Source of the DNA: Lumbricus terrestris
Taxonomy: Eukaryota; Annelida; Clitellata; Crassiclitellata; Lumbricidae
Assembly (NCBI GenBank): GCA_949752735.1
Contig: OX457036.1
Coordinates: forward strand, 92,525,868-92,589,867
Reading direction: 5' to 3'
DNA length: 64,000 bases
The stretch's first letter is position 1; every line of letters starts with the position of its first letter. Below are positions 42,821-54,171 of this stretch, piece by piece. The notes under the pieces are model-generated. The model searched no databases. It was not told the DNA's origin and saw only the letters and a program-made list of their open reading frames with translations. The position numbers and the translations under genes are program-made.

Positions 42821-43674
42821 TCTATATCTATAAGAATGGATGTGGGTATGTGACTTTGTCCAGAATGCATTTCCACAGTTTTCGAGCTTTTCATTCCAAA
42901 CCTTCACTACTGTGTCCGTCTCGGCCTCGGACACGCAGTGGAGGGGTTCGCGAATCTCTGCAATCATGGAGGCCCTGTGTGGGGGCGCAGAAAACCCCCA
43001 GTGGCCGTTTCCCTCACTGGCTTATCACTGCACTTTCCTTTCGGGCCCATACGCAATTACGCATAAAAGCAGCAATTGACACCCTTTTTTGAGGTGTTTA
43101 GGGCCAGCGCTTTTGCCAGTCCGGATTTCACGGGTCGCGTACCGGTGGAAGTCAGGGAGGGGGTGGATGGGCGGGGTGGAGGGCAGATGGGGTGGGATGG
43201 AAGGGGTGTGGGGGCGGAGTGGGGTGTTGGGGGAGGTGGGGGTCGTGGGGGTGTGGTGGGGTTGAGGGGTGGAGGGTGGCGGAGGGGTGGGGAGCGGTGG
43301 GATGGGAGCGGAGTGGGGTGTTGGGGTGGGGGCCGTGGGGTGGGGTGGAGGAGGGTGGAGGGGTGGGGGCGGTGGGATGGAGGCGGAGTGGGGTGTTGCG
43401 TTGGGGGTGAGGGGGTGTGGTTTGGAGGTGGGGGAGTGGGTGGGGTGGATGGGTTGGTGTGGGAGGTGGAGGGGTGGGTGAGAAAGTTGGGAGGTGGAGT
43501 TGGAGGTGAAAGTGGGGGCCTGGGACGAGGAAAGTTTCCCGAAAACCCACATTTCTCTGGGCGTACCGGTTTAGGTCGGAGTGTGGTGGGTCGTGTTGGG
43601 TGTGGTGTGGTGGGGCTGTAGCCGGAGCGGGTCGAATCCTAAACTTTCCGGGCAGCGCCGGGTATCCCAGCTAG
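42821..43674 (+). mobile_element. Non-autonomous Helitron with G-rich repeats
   Basis: It begins TCTATATCTATAAG after A and ends CCGGGTATCCCAGCTAG before T, with a CCGG-GCAGCG-CCGG hairpin. Removing it restores a continuous sequence that matches the empty site in unit D at 57,150-57,190. A G/T-rich minisatellite occupies about 43,130-43,600. The Gly-rich and Pro-rich ORFs across it are composition artefacts. Confidence 0.85.
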
Positions 43675-43870
43675 TGTAGCATAAAGTAATGGACTGGATT
43701 GACATTGGAGGATCGATAATGGTTAGGAACAACAACAAATTCTAAATTTAACCGAATTTTATAACGATTATGATGACGAACTCCAACACTTCTATTGAGT
43801 AAATTTGTTTAGTAATGGATGAAGGTCTGAGCTAAGCAAAGTAACAGCCTCCTCAGGGTGGCCTAGAGAA

Positions 43871-44090
43871 CAGTGACGGCACCCCGTTTTGGGGGGCTGT
43901 ATCTTCGCGGAGGAAATTTCCATTTTCACTCGCCAAAATTTCTGACGACCTTTTCTTGTCGTTTGGTCGAAATCTCATGCATATATTTCAGTTTTTAGGG
44001 TGGGGCTAATCATGGAAATAATTCATTTTTACATGTAAAAAACCGGCTGGCCATTTTAGGGAGCTTAGCCCCTAGCCCCTGGCGCTACTG
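43871..44090. mobile_element. hAT-like MITE, copy C flank
   Basis: Orthologous in position and sequence to 29,669-29,954. The ends are CAGTGACGGCACC and CAGTAGCGCCAGGGG (inverted). Confidence 0.65.
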
Positions 44091-44277
44091 CTAATTAATC
44101 ATTGCATGCGCTGGAGCAAAGCAACGGATAAACAACCAAAGTCAAGAAATTAGCGTAGATAAGCCTAAAATACATAGATTGCTAATAGTTACAAAGTAGG
44201 TCTGATATTATATAATAAATTGGCAGAAAATAGTATTATGTTCCACACTGCTTGCATTATTATAGCGCGAATCCACA

Positions 44278-44512
44278 ATCCTGCGTCGCAGGCCCACGCG
44301 CCTGGAACAGTCTTCCATCACCTATCCAGGAAATCAAAACTGAATCAACTTTTAAAAAACAATTGAAGCTGCACTTGCTCTCGAGCTCATGACATTTACT
44401 CTGACAGTTGACATTATGCGTGTAAAGCATCCTAGAAGTGGCTTGCTACTGACGATGCTATACAATGTCATATTGTCTGAATTACATTACGGTACATTAC
44501 ATTACACAAAAT
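44278..44512 (+). mobile_element. LINE 3' fragment
   Basis: It codes AWNSLPSPIQEIKTESTFKK then a short UTR and an (ATTAC)n tail. It is absent from the matching places in units B (30,134) and D (59,630), where the flanks are continuous. Confidence 0.75.
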
Positions 44513-44607
44513 CCGAAAGCGAACATTCGGCGAAAACAGCTGAAACACTTCAACGTTCTCTTCAGGGTTTTCGACGAAGCCCAGACTTATCTGACTTTCG
44601 TCCATTA

Positions 44608-44795
44608 TTAATCTCTGGCGATTAGGCGTATGTTAAATTCGGATGGAATTAGTAATCCAATTATTGGCTCAATCGCTTTGATGTCAACAGCACTTTGTCC
44701 CTCTGGTGGTCGGATGATGAAGCGTTGCACCAGTCCAGTGATAATAAGAAACAACTCTGCACGAGCCAGGATTTCACCGAAACAAGAGCGCCGCC
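44608..44795 (-). CDS. P450 copy C exon 5
   Basis: [16 protein letters not shown] to LIARD and TAA. Leu after the haem Cys is Phe here, a change not seen in A, B or D. Confidence 0.9.
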
Positions 44796-47700
44796 CTAAA
44801 GACACAGAACCCAATACAGTTGCATGTTTTCTAAAGGCCTCGCGGTATTCATAGAACAGGATTCATAGTCGTTATAGTCATTCGAATTATTATTGGACTT
44901 CTTATAAGTGAGTTTGTTAGCAATCCTCAAAATATTGCTGCTGCTGCTGCTGCATCTGCTACTACTACTAGCCAACCGACTTTGCCTTAATCCCTCTAAG
45001 ATGCAACTAATCTGGTTTGGTACTGAACAACAGCTCCTTAAACTTAACTTCCCACTCTTGGCCTCAATGTTGGCCTAACCTGACTTTACATTTTCATCTA
45101 GTGTCCGTGATTTGGGCGTAACTCTTGATAGCATCCTTTCGTTCTCTGATCACCACTCACAGTTGCTTATCGACTAGATCACTTGGTTCCTATAGGGCAA
45201 GGACTGCCATGGTCCAACACCGTGCCTTTGCCATTGTAGGCCCTTCTATGTGGAATGATCTCCCTCCCACTATCCGTATAAGTAAGATCTTATTGGGGGT
45301 ATCATCTTCGCTACTTGAAGTCTTTTTTATTTGCTCGAGCTGTCACGCTGAAAGCGCCTCTGAATAGCTAATCTGTAAGAGGCGCTTTATAAATGCTTAT
45401 ACACAATACAATACAATATAATACTACTACTTCCACTATCACTATTACTACTAATCACCAGCATCATCATCATCATCAACATCATCATAAAAATATTCAT
45501 AGTATTAATTTTAGTAATAACACTATTCTGTGAATTAGACAATAATTATTAAGCTATGTTACAACTGAGAGGGAAAACATGAGGAGGGGACTCTGAATTG
45601 GATACAGGTCAGAGTGTGGTTTTAAAAGCGAACGATTTTATAAAATTTAAAGTCTCAACAACTAACCAAGGGAAAACGCAATAACCGATTCCCTGTCGAT
45701 CACTTGTCCATCCTTGTCCAAAAATCTGTCCGGTCGAAATACGTCCGGGTCTTTCCACACCTTTGGGTCCATGTGGGCTGCGTAAAGATTTACCAGAACC
45801 TGCAAAATATGTATTCTATTTTTATGTACAATGAAATGTTACTTACACAGAGTAAAACACATGTCGGTGAGTCAGTAGTCGGATGCATGATTTGACAATA
45901 ACAACAACTACGCAACCATATTAACGGTCTAACGAAGCTGAACAAGATCTCAAGACGTTGGTATCCGTGAGATAGCTACCGATACAGATTTTGAATAAGA
46001 ATAAGCCTCAAATGAAGAATTGAAATGCCAGGATGTCTGAAAAAGAAGTAAACAAATGTTGACATAATGAAAATGGAACGCTTCAAGTTAAACTAAACTT
46101 CTTTGTCGCCTTTGGGCACTTCTGTTAGGCAGAAAAGAAGACAGTTAACCACAATCCACAACCCTGATGATCACTGATATCGGCTTATCGACAATGTAAG
46201 CCTACTTGTCGACACTATGTCACTGGGTTGATCTGAAGGGTTATTAAACGCTACACCTCGTCGTGATCAGTAAATGTTTTTATGAGTTAAAAACAACGCT
46301 TAGAGTTCACAAAATCAAGTGAGGCTCTTAAACATTATAGCCTAATATTTTACCAAAGTTCCAGCTGGTACAAAGTAGTCGCCCACATTGGTGTCACTTA
46401 ACGTCACACGAGGAACGGACAATGGAACCAAAGTTTTCCAGCGCATGATCTCCAGAATTGTAGCATCGACAAAAGGCAGTTTGGATTGGTCATTCATGGA
46501 TGGATGTGAATCTCGAGGAACCACGGCATCGATTTCCGACCTTAGACGATCCTGAACATCCGGATTGTTGGCTAAGGCCATCAATGTCCAGCGAAGAGTA
46601 TTTGCCGTTGTATCAGTTCCAGCAGCAGCCATATCTCGAAGTGTGAATACCAATTGCTCAGCATCGTGATCTGGACCTGTACTCTCCACATATCTACGCA
46701 CAAAGCAATCTTCTGCGCCATCTTCGAGACTTTTTTCAATTTCCTTTTTAATGATCTTGCGAAGCGATTTTTGAGTTTCGACCATCTGGCGCAATTTATT
46801 TTTGTGAAAGGGAAGAAATCTAAGTATAGGAGCAATTTCTAATGCAAAGTCTGCATTTTCAGACCACTGTGAAATTTCATATCCGAACTCAGTCATTCCG
46901 AGGTGATAGTCATGCCTGCGTCCAAAAAGTATATTCATGATGATGTTTGCTGTGATTAGGTTCAAAATGTCTCTGGGATCGAAAGATCGTCCATTTTGTT
47001 TCAATACATGATCTCTCATGAACTCAACTTCTGTTAAGATCCTTGATTCCATTATGTTCTTTACTCCGAATCCAAATTGCTTCAAAGTAGAGAGTGAGAG
47101 TTGATGATATTTCTTCCACTCTTTAGACGTTTGAAAGAAAGCCAAACCTAAAAGTAGGGAATGATTTACGGCGGACTTATTTCCAAACGAATGTTAATGC
47201 TAAATCTATCGGTCTAAACTCTATAATATATTAGTTCTTGCAAGAAATCGTTAACAAAGTTGTATTCTGCCTTAGAGCAGAACGACAGTTTTGAATGCTT
47301 TTATGATACCAGGAAGCCTATAGCATTTTTCTACTAAGCCGTGGGTCTAATTATAATAATCTCTGATCCATTTGTTGGAGTTTGAAATAATGTTCTATAC
47401 GAGCACAGCCAACAGAATCAAATTTCCATTGATCTATCGAAAGTTTTGTTTATTGCATGCAAGACAATATTCATTCTTATCCTGTAAAGGAAGTGTTTTA
47501 GAAAAAAAATATTTGGAAATTTCGTAAAATCACAACTGTTGATTATCGTCGATCCTTCTAGCCAGGCTATGGTAATTAGTTAATTTAGGTCTAGCTCTTC
47601 GTTAACGAAAATTTAAAACTCGCATCTAAGAAAGTCTGTGTGTTTCTCGTCGAAACACTTTGTTTTGAAGAACACTAGGCCTATAATAAGCAGAGATGAT

Positions 47701-50700
47701 AATTATTATGATCACGTGCGATGAGGGAGCACTGAATTTGCCGAGTTCTTGTGCTTAGTCTACCAGATATGATTTCATGACTGACTTAGTCATGCTAACC
47801 TCTATTATTTGGATTGACAATGCCTTCACTGTACATTGAACTTCTTCCTGAGAATGATGAAGAGTGAGTAACTAGCGCATTTTCGATTACTTCTCTGTTG
47901 TTCAGAATCAAGACAAGCCTGAAAATATTTTTATTGTCAGCGAGAAAGAATATTCAATAAGAACCAAACAAATTAAATACCGTAGACCTACATGTAAGGT
48001 TGTAAGTGCGTCCTTTACACCAACCGTTCTAAAAGTAAGTAGGTCTAAGCATAGGCTGCCTTGTTGAAGAGCAAGCAAAGGCATTGCGATAACAATTGAA
48101 AGAGAACAATCATCATCAGCAGCAGCAGCATTATACAACCACAGAAATATCATAACAATTGAGCAGGTACAAAATATAACTAACATCTTCGAACCTGTTA
48201 ATCTAAGGGTATGCATTATCAGAGAAAGGGCAATGTAAGAAGAAAACACAGTAGGCCTAGATCTAATGGAAAAAAGAGTACTCGTGTGATAAACCCACTG
48301 CTCCCACCATCGAGGCCCAGCCTTATTCCATGAGGCCAAATCTGCATGAGGGAATTATCTCTATGGCGGACAATCTAACGAAGAAATAGTTTTCAATGTC
48401 ATCCTAAACTATAAAGCAGAGTTCATAATCTGTGGCGATGTCGCGTTGTGTGCGTATCTGCCCGAGGAAAGGCTCTGAAACCGAATGCATTCCAATGACG
48501 AAAGAATTTTAAAAATCTTTTGCTAATTTGTAGGTCATCGCGTCTATTTTCAGCTCTCAATTTACTTTAAAAAGCCCAAGTTATGGATATTTTAAGTTTC
48601 GATATGGAAACTTACGCTGGCAAACGTGTAGCCTATTTTAGCGCCGTAAATTATTCGCTCGTTGCAGTATTTTTATTTTTACTCAATCCAACTTCTAGTT
48701 TGGCAGGAATCCTACTTCAGCTTTTGCTTAGGCAAGAATTCGTGTCAACATTCCCGCTTCTATTTCGGCAGCAATTATTTTTCATCAGTACAACTTCTTA
48801 CTTTTATTCAATTAAAAATTACTGTTTATCAATGCAGCTTCAATCTCAGCGAGATTTTTTCATAAATTCCACTTCTAGTCAATCAAAATTTATTTTCATC
48901 ATTTCAACTTCTATTTAGCAAGAATTCTTTGCATCAACCCGACTCGTATTCGGCCAATGCTGAAACCCATGCAATGTTAACCAATTTCACCTTGTCACCT
49001 TGTGTCGCTAATTCTTTGAATCTTAGCAACCGCCATGTTCAACCTTCTCCACTTGCTAGGATCTTCCGTCGCGTCTCTCAGTTCCTCCAAGTTCATCTTC
49101 GTTCTATCGCGTATTTCTTCCATCCACCTCCTTCTTGGGCGTCCTCTCCTTCTTCCTCCCTCTCCGCAGGCCAGCATCATCTTCTTTTCCAGGCCGTTTA
49201 ACCAATTTCCGACGTTAAAATACACGTTTACCCTAACACAAAATTTAGACGCCATTAACAGTCCTAGGTTGCAGCCACGCTGCAACGATAGTACGCTGCA
49301 TTATTGTTGCTGATATTTAATTTCTTTTGACGTTATAATATTATTTCTAGCCGTGGAGGAGTCTCGTGGTCAATGGCGATAATATCATAGCAAACCGATT
49401 TATGTAGGCCCTATGTATGCATAATATTCGTTTAATGAGCAAAACAGGTTGGCAAACCGCAACCTGGTGCATTGAGAGTTTGACACAGACAAAAATTATA
49501 TTGAGACAATAATAATACAAAAGGGAGTAATCAGTTATTGAAATCAAATTGAATCGATAGTTAGACTATGCTTTAATAATATTGTGGCTGACCCGGGGGT
49601 TCGAACTCGACACTAGGATGCCCTTGCCCCAGACCGTTCACTCCAGTGGTAAGGCAGGGTACGGCTCCCGATCACGAATTGCTTCCAAGATGGAACCGGA
49701 TAGGCTAAGACAACCAATCGTCGGATATCGTGCAAAAGGTGACTTAGACTCGTCTGGTTTCTGGCGACGGTAATACAACTGAGTCCGAAATGTTTCAGCC
49801 GGAACATCGGCACCATACCTTTGACGCAACCGTTCCACTAGTTGTTCGTAGGTGACATCTTCTTGCGCGCCAAATCCCATAAGACTTGTACGGCAGATAT
49901 GTCTAACGAACAACGCAAGAAGTCCGCTTTATCACTGTCCGACCAACGGTTGTATCTGGAGCACACTTCAAACTGAGCGAGAAAAGACTCAAGAGACCCG
50001 GTTCCGTCGAATTTTCCCGCTTTCATTGGAGTCTTTCTTGATCCACACGGATAACTCAGATCTTCTACGCGTTTCGAGTTCGCAGCGGTGGTTTCCGAAA
50101 GCAGCACCTTTTTCCGATCCTTCCCCAGGACGTTAAATAATATAAATGCCAAATTTCTTACTTAACCTAACATAGGTCTATGAGCCCTGAAAACATTGGA
50201 TTCCAGTGAAATAAAGTCGTTTAAAGTTTAGCCTAAATAATGCTAGTTAAAGTATTAATTTTATTGCCAAGAAATGATTCAGAGTGGCGAAACGGAATCT
50301 GAAGAACACTGCAACTTCAAGATCACAGCTTGCGCTGAAATCTGTTCTGCAGATATTTTCTTTGCCTTTATATCAGGGCTTTTTTAACGTGCAGTTCTAC
50401 ACAAAATGTGCAGTTCTAAATGGATTCGTGCAGCTGTAGAAGCACTTCCGTCACGTTCTGTGCAGTCAAAACTACTAAAAATAGGTAATTTTCTTCAGAT
50501 TGGGGGTAATTTACCATGGAGGATGAGAAAGGAAAGAAGGGTTGCGCAGTTCTAAAAATTCCTTTAAAACAGCCCTGCTTTATATGGGATAAACAGATAA
50601 ATGTTTAGTCTGCTACTTACGTGTTGCCAGCTCTTAATGTGAAGATCGGTCCAAGTTGATCTGCTTTTCTCATGAAAAAGTCCGCGATGTTATTGAAGCC

Positions 50701-50853
50701 CCGTAGAAACGGCAAAGATCCGACCAATGGAAGAGATGGAAGAGCAGGAGGATAACGAGGCTTTACTTTTCCCCTGTCACTCCACCATCTCAGAAGAAAC
50801 CGTGACGATGACCAAATCCCCAGAAAGATAAAGAACTCCACCAGCAACAGCAT
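44608..50853 (-). CDS. Cytochrome P450, clan 2 (CYP2U/CYP2-like), copy C
   Basis: An ER-anchored haem monooxygenase; substrate unknown. Exons 50853-50621, 47918-47800, 47147-46354, 45799-45667 and 44795-44608, with phases 2, 1, 0, 1, join to 488 codons without a stop or shift. It has the anchor [20 protein letters not shown], hinge [15 protein letters not shown]-helix WKKYH (Arg of WxxxR replaced by His), I-helix AAGTDTT, K-helix EIMR, FRPDRF, and [11 protein letters not shown] with Cys431. This is the most compact and cleanest copy. The five-exon layout with a single large exon 3 resembles the CYP2U1/CYP2R1 type rather than the nine-exon mammalian CYP2 genes. It is my best candidate for a working gene here. 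Confidence 0.9.
44985..45425 (+). mobile_element. CR1-like LINE 3' fragment, intron 4 of copy C
   Basis: Frames read [26 protein letters not shown], and [19 protein letters not shown], then the tail GAGGCGCTTTATAAATGC and (CAATA)n. It has several stops. Confidence 0.75.
45667..45799 (-). CDS. P450 copy C exon 4
   Basis: 133 nt, [26 protein letters not shown]. Phase 0 in, phase 1 out. Confidence 0.92.
46354..47147 (-). CDS. P450 copy C exon 3
   Basis: Intact 794-nt exon with C helix, AAGTDTT and EIMR. It served as reference for the copy B deletion. Confidence 0.93.
47800..47918 (-). CDS. P450 copy C exon 2
   Basis: 119 nt, [29 protein letters not shown]. Confidence 0.9.
48640..48960. repeat. 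Degenerate 33-36 bp motif cluster
   Basis: Several copies of CAATCCAACTTCTAGTTTGG-like words (inverse of the AGAAGTTGGATTGA motif) with AAGAATT and TTTTCATCA between them. Confidence 0.6.
48990..49205 (-). mobile_element. LINE ORF C-terminal fragment
   Basis: The minus strand reads [35 protein letters not shown], a common tail of RTE/Jockey-type LINEs. The upstream part is lost. Confidence 0.65.
49600..50152 (-). mobile_element. Ty3-like gag fragment, intron 1 of copy C
   Basis: Two overlapping frames read [34 protein letters not shown], then [14 protein letters not shown] and [15 protein letters not shown]. This is the capsid pattern also seen in the LTR element at 2.4-10.8 kb, but from a different family. 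It is frameshifted at both ends and has no LTR nearby. Confidence 0.75.
50621..50853 (-). CDS. P450 copy C exon 1
   Basis: Membrane anchor and proline hinge; donor CAC/GTAAGTAG. The ATG is the first in frame. The upstream TTG-led extension is across the probable acceptor TTTCATTCAG. Confidence 0.9.
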
Positions 50854-50989
50854 TTTATCTTTCTGAATGAAACGCAATGTGAGCGATTAATGAAACAGTT
50901 TTATGTTTTCCTGGTAGGCCTATAAGCTTAGGTATTTCTTTTTTGTTTTTTTCATGGCTAGTTATTTGTTTACACCTTGTATTAAGATA

Positions 50990-51961
50990 TCTTTAATATA
51001 TTTCTCAAAGTTTGTCCTTCCGTTTGTATGCTTGCATGTATGTCCGGATGTATTTTGACACTTCGTCCCAGAAAACCAAAATTTTGCGGGTGGCGTAGCG
51101 GTGGAGGTCAGACTTAGTGGTGGCGTGTTGTGGGGTGGGGGTGGGGGCATCCCCCCCAAAAGTTTTCACGGGTGGCGTAATGGTGGAGGGGTGGAGGTCA
51201 GAGTTAGTGGTGGCGTGTTGTGGGGGTGGGGCGGTGGTGGGGTGGTGGAAGGTGGGGAGGTGTGGAGAAATTTGGGGAGAGAAATTTATTTCCGAAAACC
51301 AAAATTTCACGGATGGCGTAGGCTACCGGTGGAGGTCAGAGTTAGTGGTGGCGTGTTGTGGAGGAGTGGGTGGGGGAAAATTTAAGGGGGGGATTTTTCC
51401 CCCCAAATCAAAATTTTATGGGTGGCGTGCCGGTGGAGGTCAGAGTTAGTGGTGGCGTGTTGTGGAGGATTGGGGGATGGGTGGGGGAAATGTGGGTGGG
51501 AAAATGTTTCCTCGAAATCCTAAATTTCACGGGTGGCGTACCGGTGAAGGTTGGAGTTAGTGGTGACGTGTTGTGGAGGGGTGGGGTAAGGGTGAAGAAA
51601 ATTTGGGGGCGGGATTTTTTTTTCGAAAACCAAAATTTCACGGGTGGCGTACCGGTGAAGGTCAGAGTTAGTGGTGGCGTGTTGTGGAGGGGTGAGGTAG
51701 GGGTGTGGGGAAATTGGGGCGGGGATTTTCCCCCCCAAAATCAAAATTTCACGGGTGGCGTACCGGTGGAGGTCGGTGTTAGTGGTGGTGTGTTGTGGAG
51801 GGCGGTGGGGAAAAGGCGAGGGGAAATTTGTGGGAATTTTTCGCCCAAAAAACCAAAATTTCTCGGATGGCGTACCGATGGATGTTGGAATGTGGTGGTG
51901 GGTTGTGGCCGGAGCGGGTCGAATCCTAAATTTCCAGGGCAACGTCTGGTACTCCAGCTAG
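50990..51961 (+). mobile_element. Non-autonomous Helitron with ~110-bp repeats
   Basis: It starts TCTTTAATATATTTCTC after A and ends CAGGGCAACGTCTGG...CCAGCTAG before T. About eight tandem units of 105-120 bp (51,080-51,900) each carry GGTGGCGTACCGGTGGAGG, then GTTAGTGGTGGCGTGTTGTGG, a variable G-run and CCAAAATTTCACGGG. Frames stay open because units lack stops, not because they code. Confidence 0.78.
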
Positions 51962-52487
51962 TAGGTTTATCAATCTTATTTGAGCGTGTATTGCTGTCAA
52001 AATGACTTTAGTCTATCTTCGTTTATCATATCAACAAGTTGCATTCTCCTATGACATCCTAGCTTCAATTTTTTAACATTTTCGTCCTCGCCTCAAATCG
52101 TAAACAACTGGGTTGCCAAATTATTTATAGCCAAATTTTATTATACATCCATTCATATCATTGAAAACTGAACAGACCCAGAGAATAAAGTGCTCCGACT
52201 TTCCCGAACTGACAAAGGCGAGTAGGCTACGAATCTACTGACAGGATACTTAGGATGCTAGTTTCACCACTTCCTGCCGCTAACCTTCATTTTAAAACTT
52301 TTTCTAGCATACTGACTTCGCTAAAATCTTGTGTCCAGAATAAAGGAACATTGTAACAAGCTTCACTGCTTGATTTTTATTCGCTGATGCCCAACTGAAC
52401 CGTTAGTGTCATTGTTTAATCTTGTCCTGTTAACAGATTCTGTTTATCGCGAATGATCCTTTTGATATGGTCAATTACAATCAGGTT

Positions 52488-54171
52488 CAGTGGCATTGCA
52501 ATAAGGCGTGCAACATGTGCAGTGCACGAGGGCTGTCAAGAACCCTCCGGGGTCAGAGTCAATTTTTTACTTTAGGGATATTCAAGTAAAGTAAGTAAGT
52601 AAGTAAGTAAGTATTTTCTTTATTACCCCACTTGCAAACGCACAATGGACACAACATCATTATAATTGATCTACATCGAAGTAATAACAGGTAATAAAAA
52701 CATGCAAATTAAAATCAAAAGTTAAATAAAATATAATTACTAAACTATAATCGTCAAACAGATAGCATTCTGGTAATAAATCCCTTCAGAAATCAGTATG
52801 TATTCAAACCTACATCAATAGCGTACACACCCAATAATTTTTTGGGTTTCAGCCGGAATTCCATGATTAGGCTACCTTATTACAAACTAGCTGGGGTACC
52901 CGGCGTTGCCCGGTAAATTTAGGATTCGACCCGCTCCGGCCACAACCCCACCACACCACACCACTCAGACCTCCACCGATACGACACCCGAGAAAATTTG
53001 GTTTTCGGGGGAACCCCCACCCCAAAATTTCCCCCTCCTGCTTAGCCCCCTACAACACGCCACCACTAACTACGACCTCCACCGGTACGCCACCCGTGAG
53101 ATTTTGGTCTTCGGGAAAAATTCCCCCCTAAATTTCCCCCACCCCCACAACACGCCACCACTAACTCCAATGTCCACCGGTACGCCACCCTTGAAATTCT
53201 GGTCTTCGGGGAAAATGCCCCCAGAATTTTCCCCATCAGCTCCCCCACGCCCCACAAATACGCCACCACTAAATCCGACATCCACCGGTACGCCACCCGC
53301 AAAATTTTGGTTTTCGGGGAAAAGTTTACCCACCAAAATGTCTACCACTTCCACAACACGCCACCAATAACTCCGACCAACCTCCACCGGTACGCCACTC
53401 GTGAGATTTTTTCGGGAAAAAAATTCCCCCTCTAAATTCCTTCCCCCCCCCCCAAATTTCCCCCACCCCTTCCGTTGCCCCTCCACAACATGCCACCACT
53501 AATTCCGACCTCCACCGGTACGCCACCCGTGAAATTTTGGTTTTCGGGAAATTTTTCTCCGACCCTAAAAACCCGCCCCGCCCTGCCCCCCACCCCACAA
53601 CACGCCACCACTAACTCCGATCTCCACCGGTACGACACCCGTGAAATTTTTGTTTTTTGGGGAAAATATTTCCCCTCAAAAATTTCTCCCTCTTCCATCC
53701 CCCCCCACAACGCGCCACCACTAACTCCGACCTCCAGCGGTACGCCACTCGTGAAATTTTAAATTTTCGGGAAAATTTTCTTGTCCCAGCCCCCTACTCT
53801 CTTATCCCTATGGATAGGGCCTATGGGTGGTTGATGATTAGTACTTCAGGAGATGAAGCAATTTTGTGATTACTCTTTTATGGTAGGCCTATGCTCTTGT
53901 CTAGTTCAATTAGTCTCTGCTGATATGGAGAAGGATATGTAGTCTCTGCTGATATGGAGAAGGATATACTTCATTAGATAAATATGTTAAAATAATTTTA
54001 AAATGTGGCTAGTTTATTTGCATTTAACTTTGGTGTGAAATAAGCAAATTTCGTAAAGAAACCAGGCGTTTTGCACAGCTTTGTTGTTTGAAATCGAATG
54101 GGATTTCAAGCATTTAAGGGGTCCACCACCTTAGATCTGTACAGGGGCCCCAAGACCTTGCTACGCCACTG
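52488..54171. mobile_element. hAT-like element with 8-bp TSD
   Basis: TIRs CAGTGGCATTGCAA and CAGTGGCGTAGCAAGG (inverted) are flanked by exact ATCAGGTT duplications (52,480-52,487 and 54,172-54,179). The empty site is present in unit B (36,463-36,475, ATCAGGTC). A Helitron is nested in it, and a (GTAA)n tract is at 52,586-52,612. No transposase ORF. Confidence 0.88.
52887..53814 (-). mobile_element. Non-autonomous Helitron with ~110-bp repeats, nested
   Basis: On the minus strand it ends CCGGGCAACGCCGGGTACCC-CAGCTAG next to a host T. Its interior is seven to eight of the same ~110-bp units as 50,990-51,961. The 5' end (TCCATAGGGATAAG) is less certain. Confidence 0.7.

Noticed and set aside
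43076..43621. Gly/Val-rich ORF of 181 codons and Pro/His-rich antisense ORF
   Set aside because: G/T minisatellite inside a Helitron, not a gene.
51101..52005. 215-codon ORF with repeated GGVPVEVRVSGGVLW
   Set aside because: Product of a ~110-bp tandem repeat in a Helitron; similar frames open on the opposite strand and at 53 kb.
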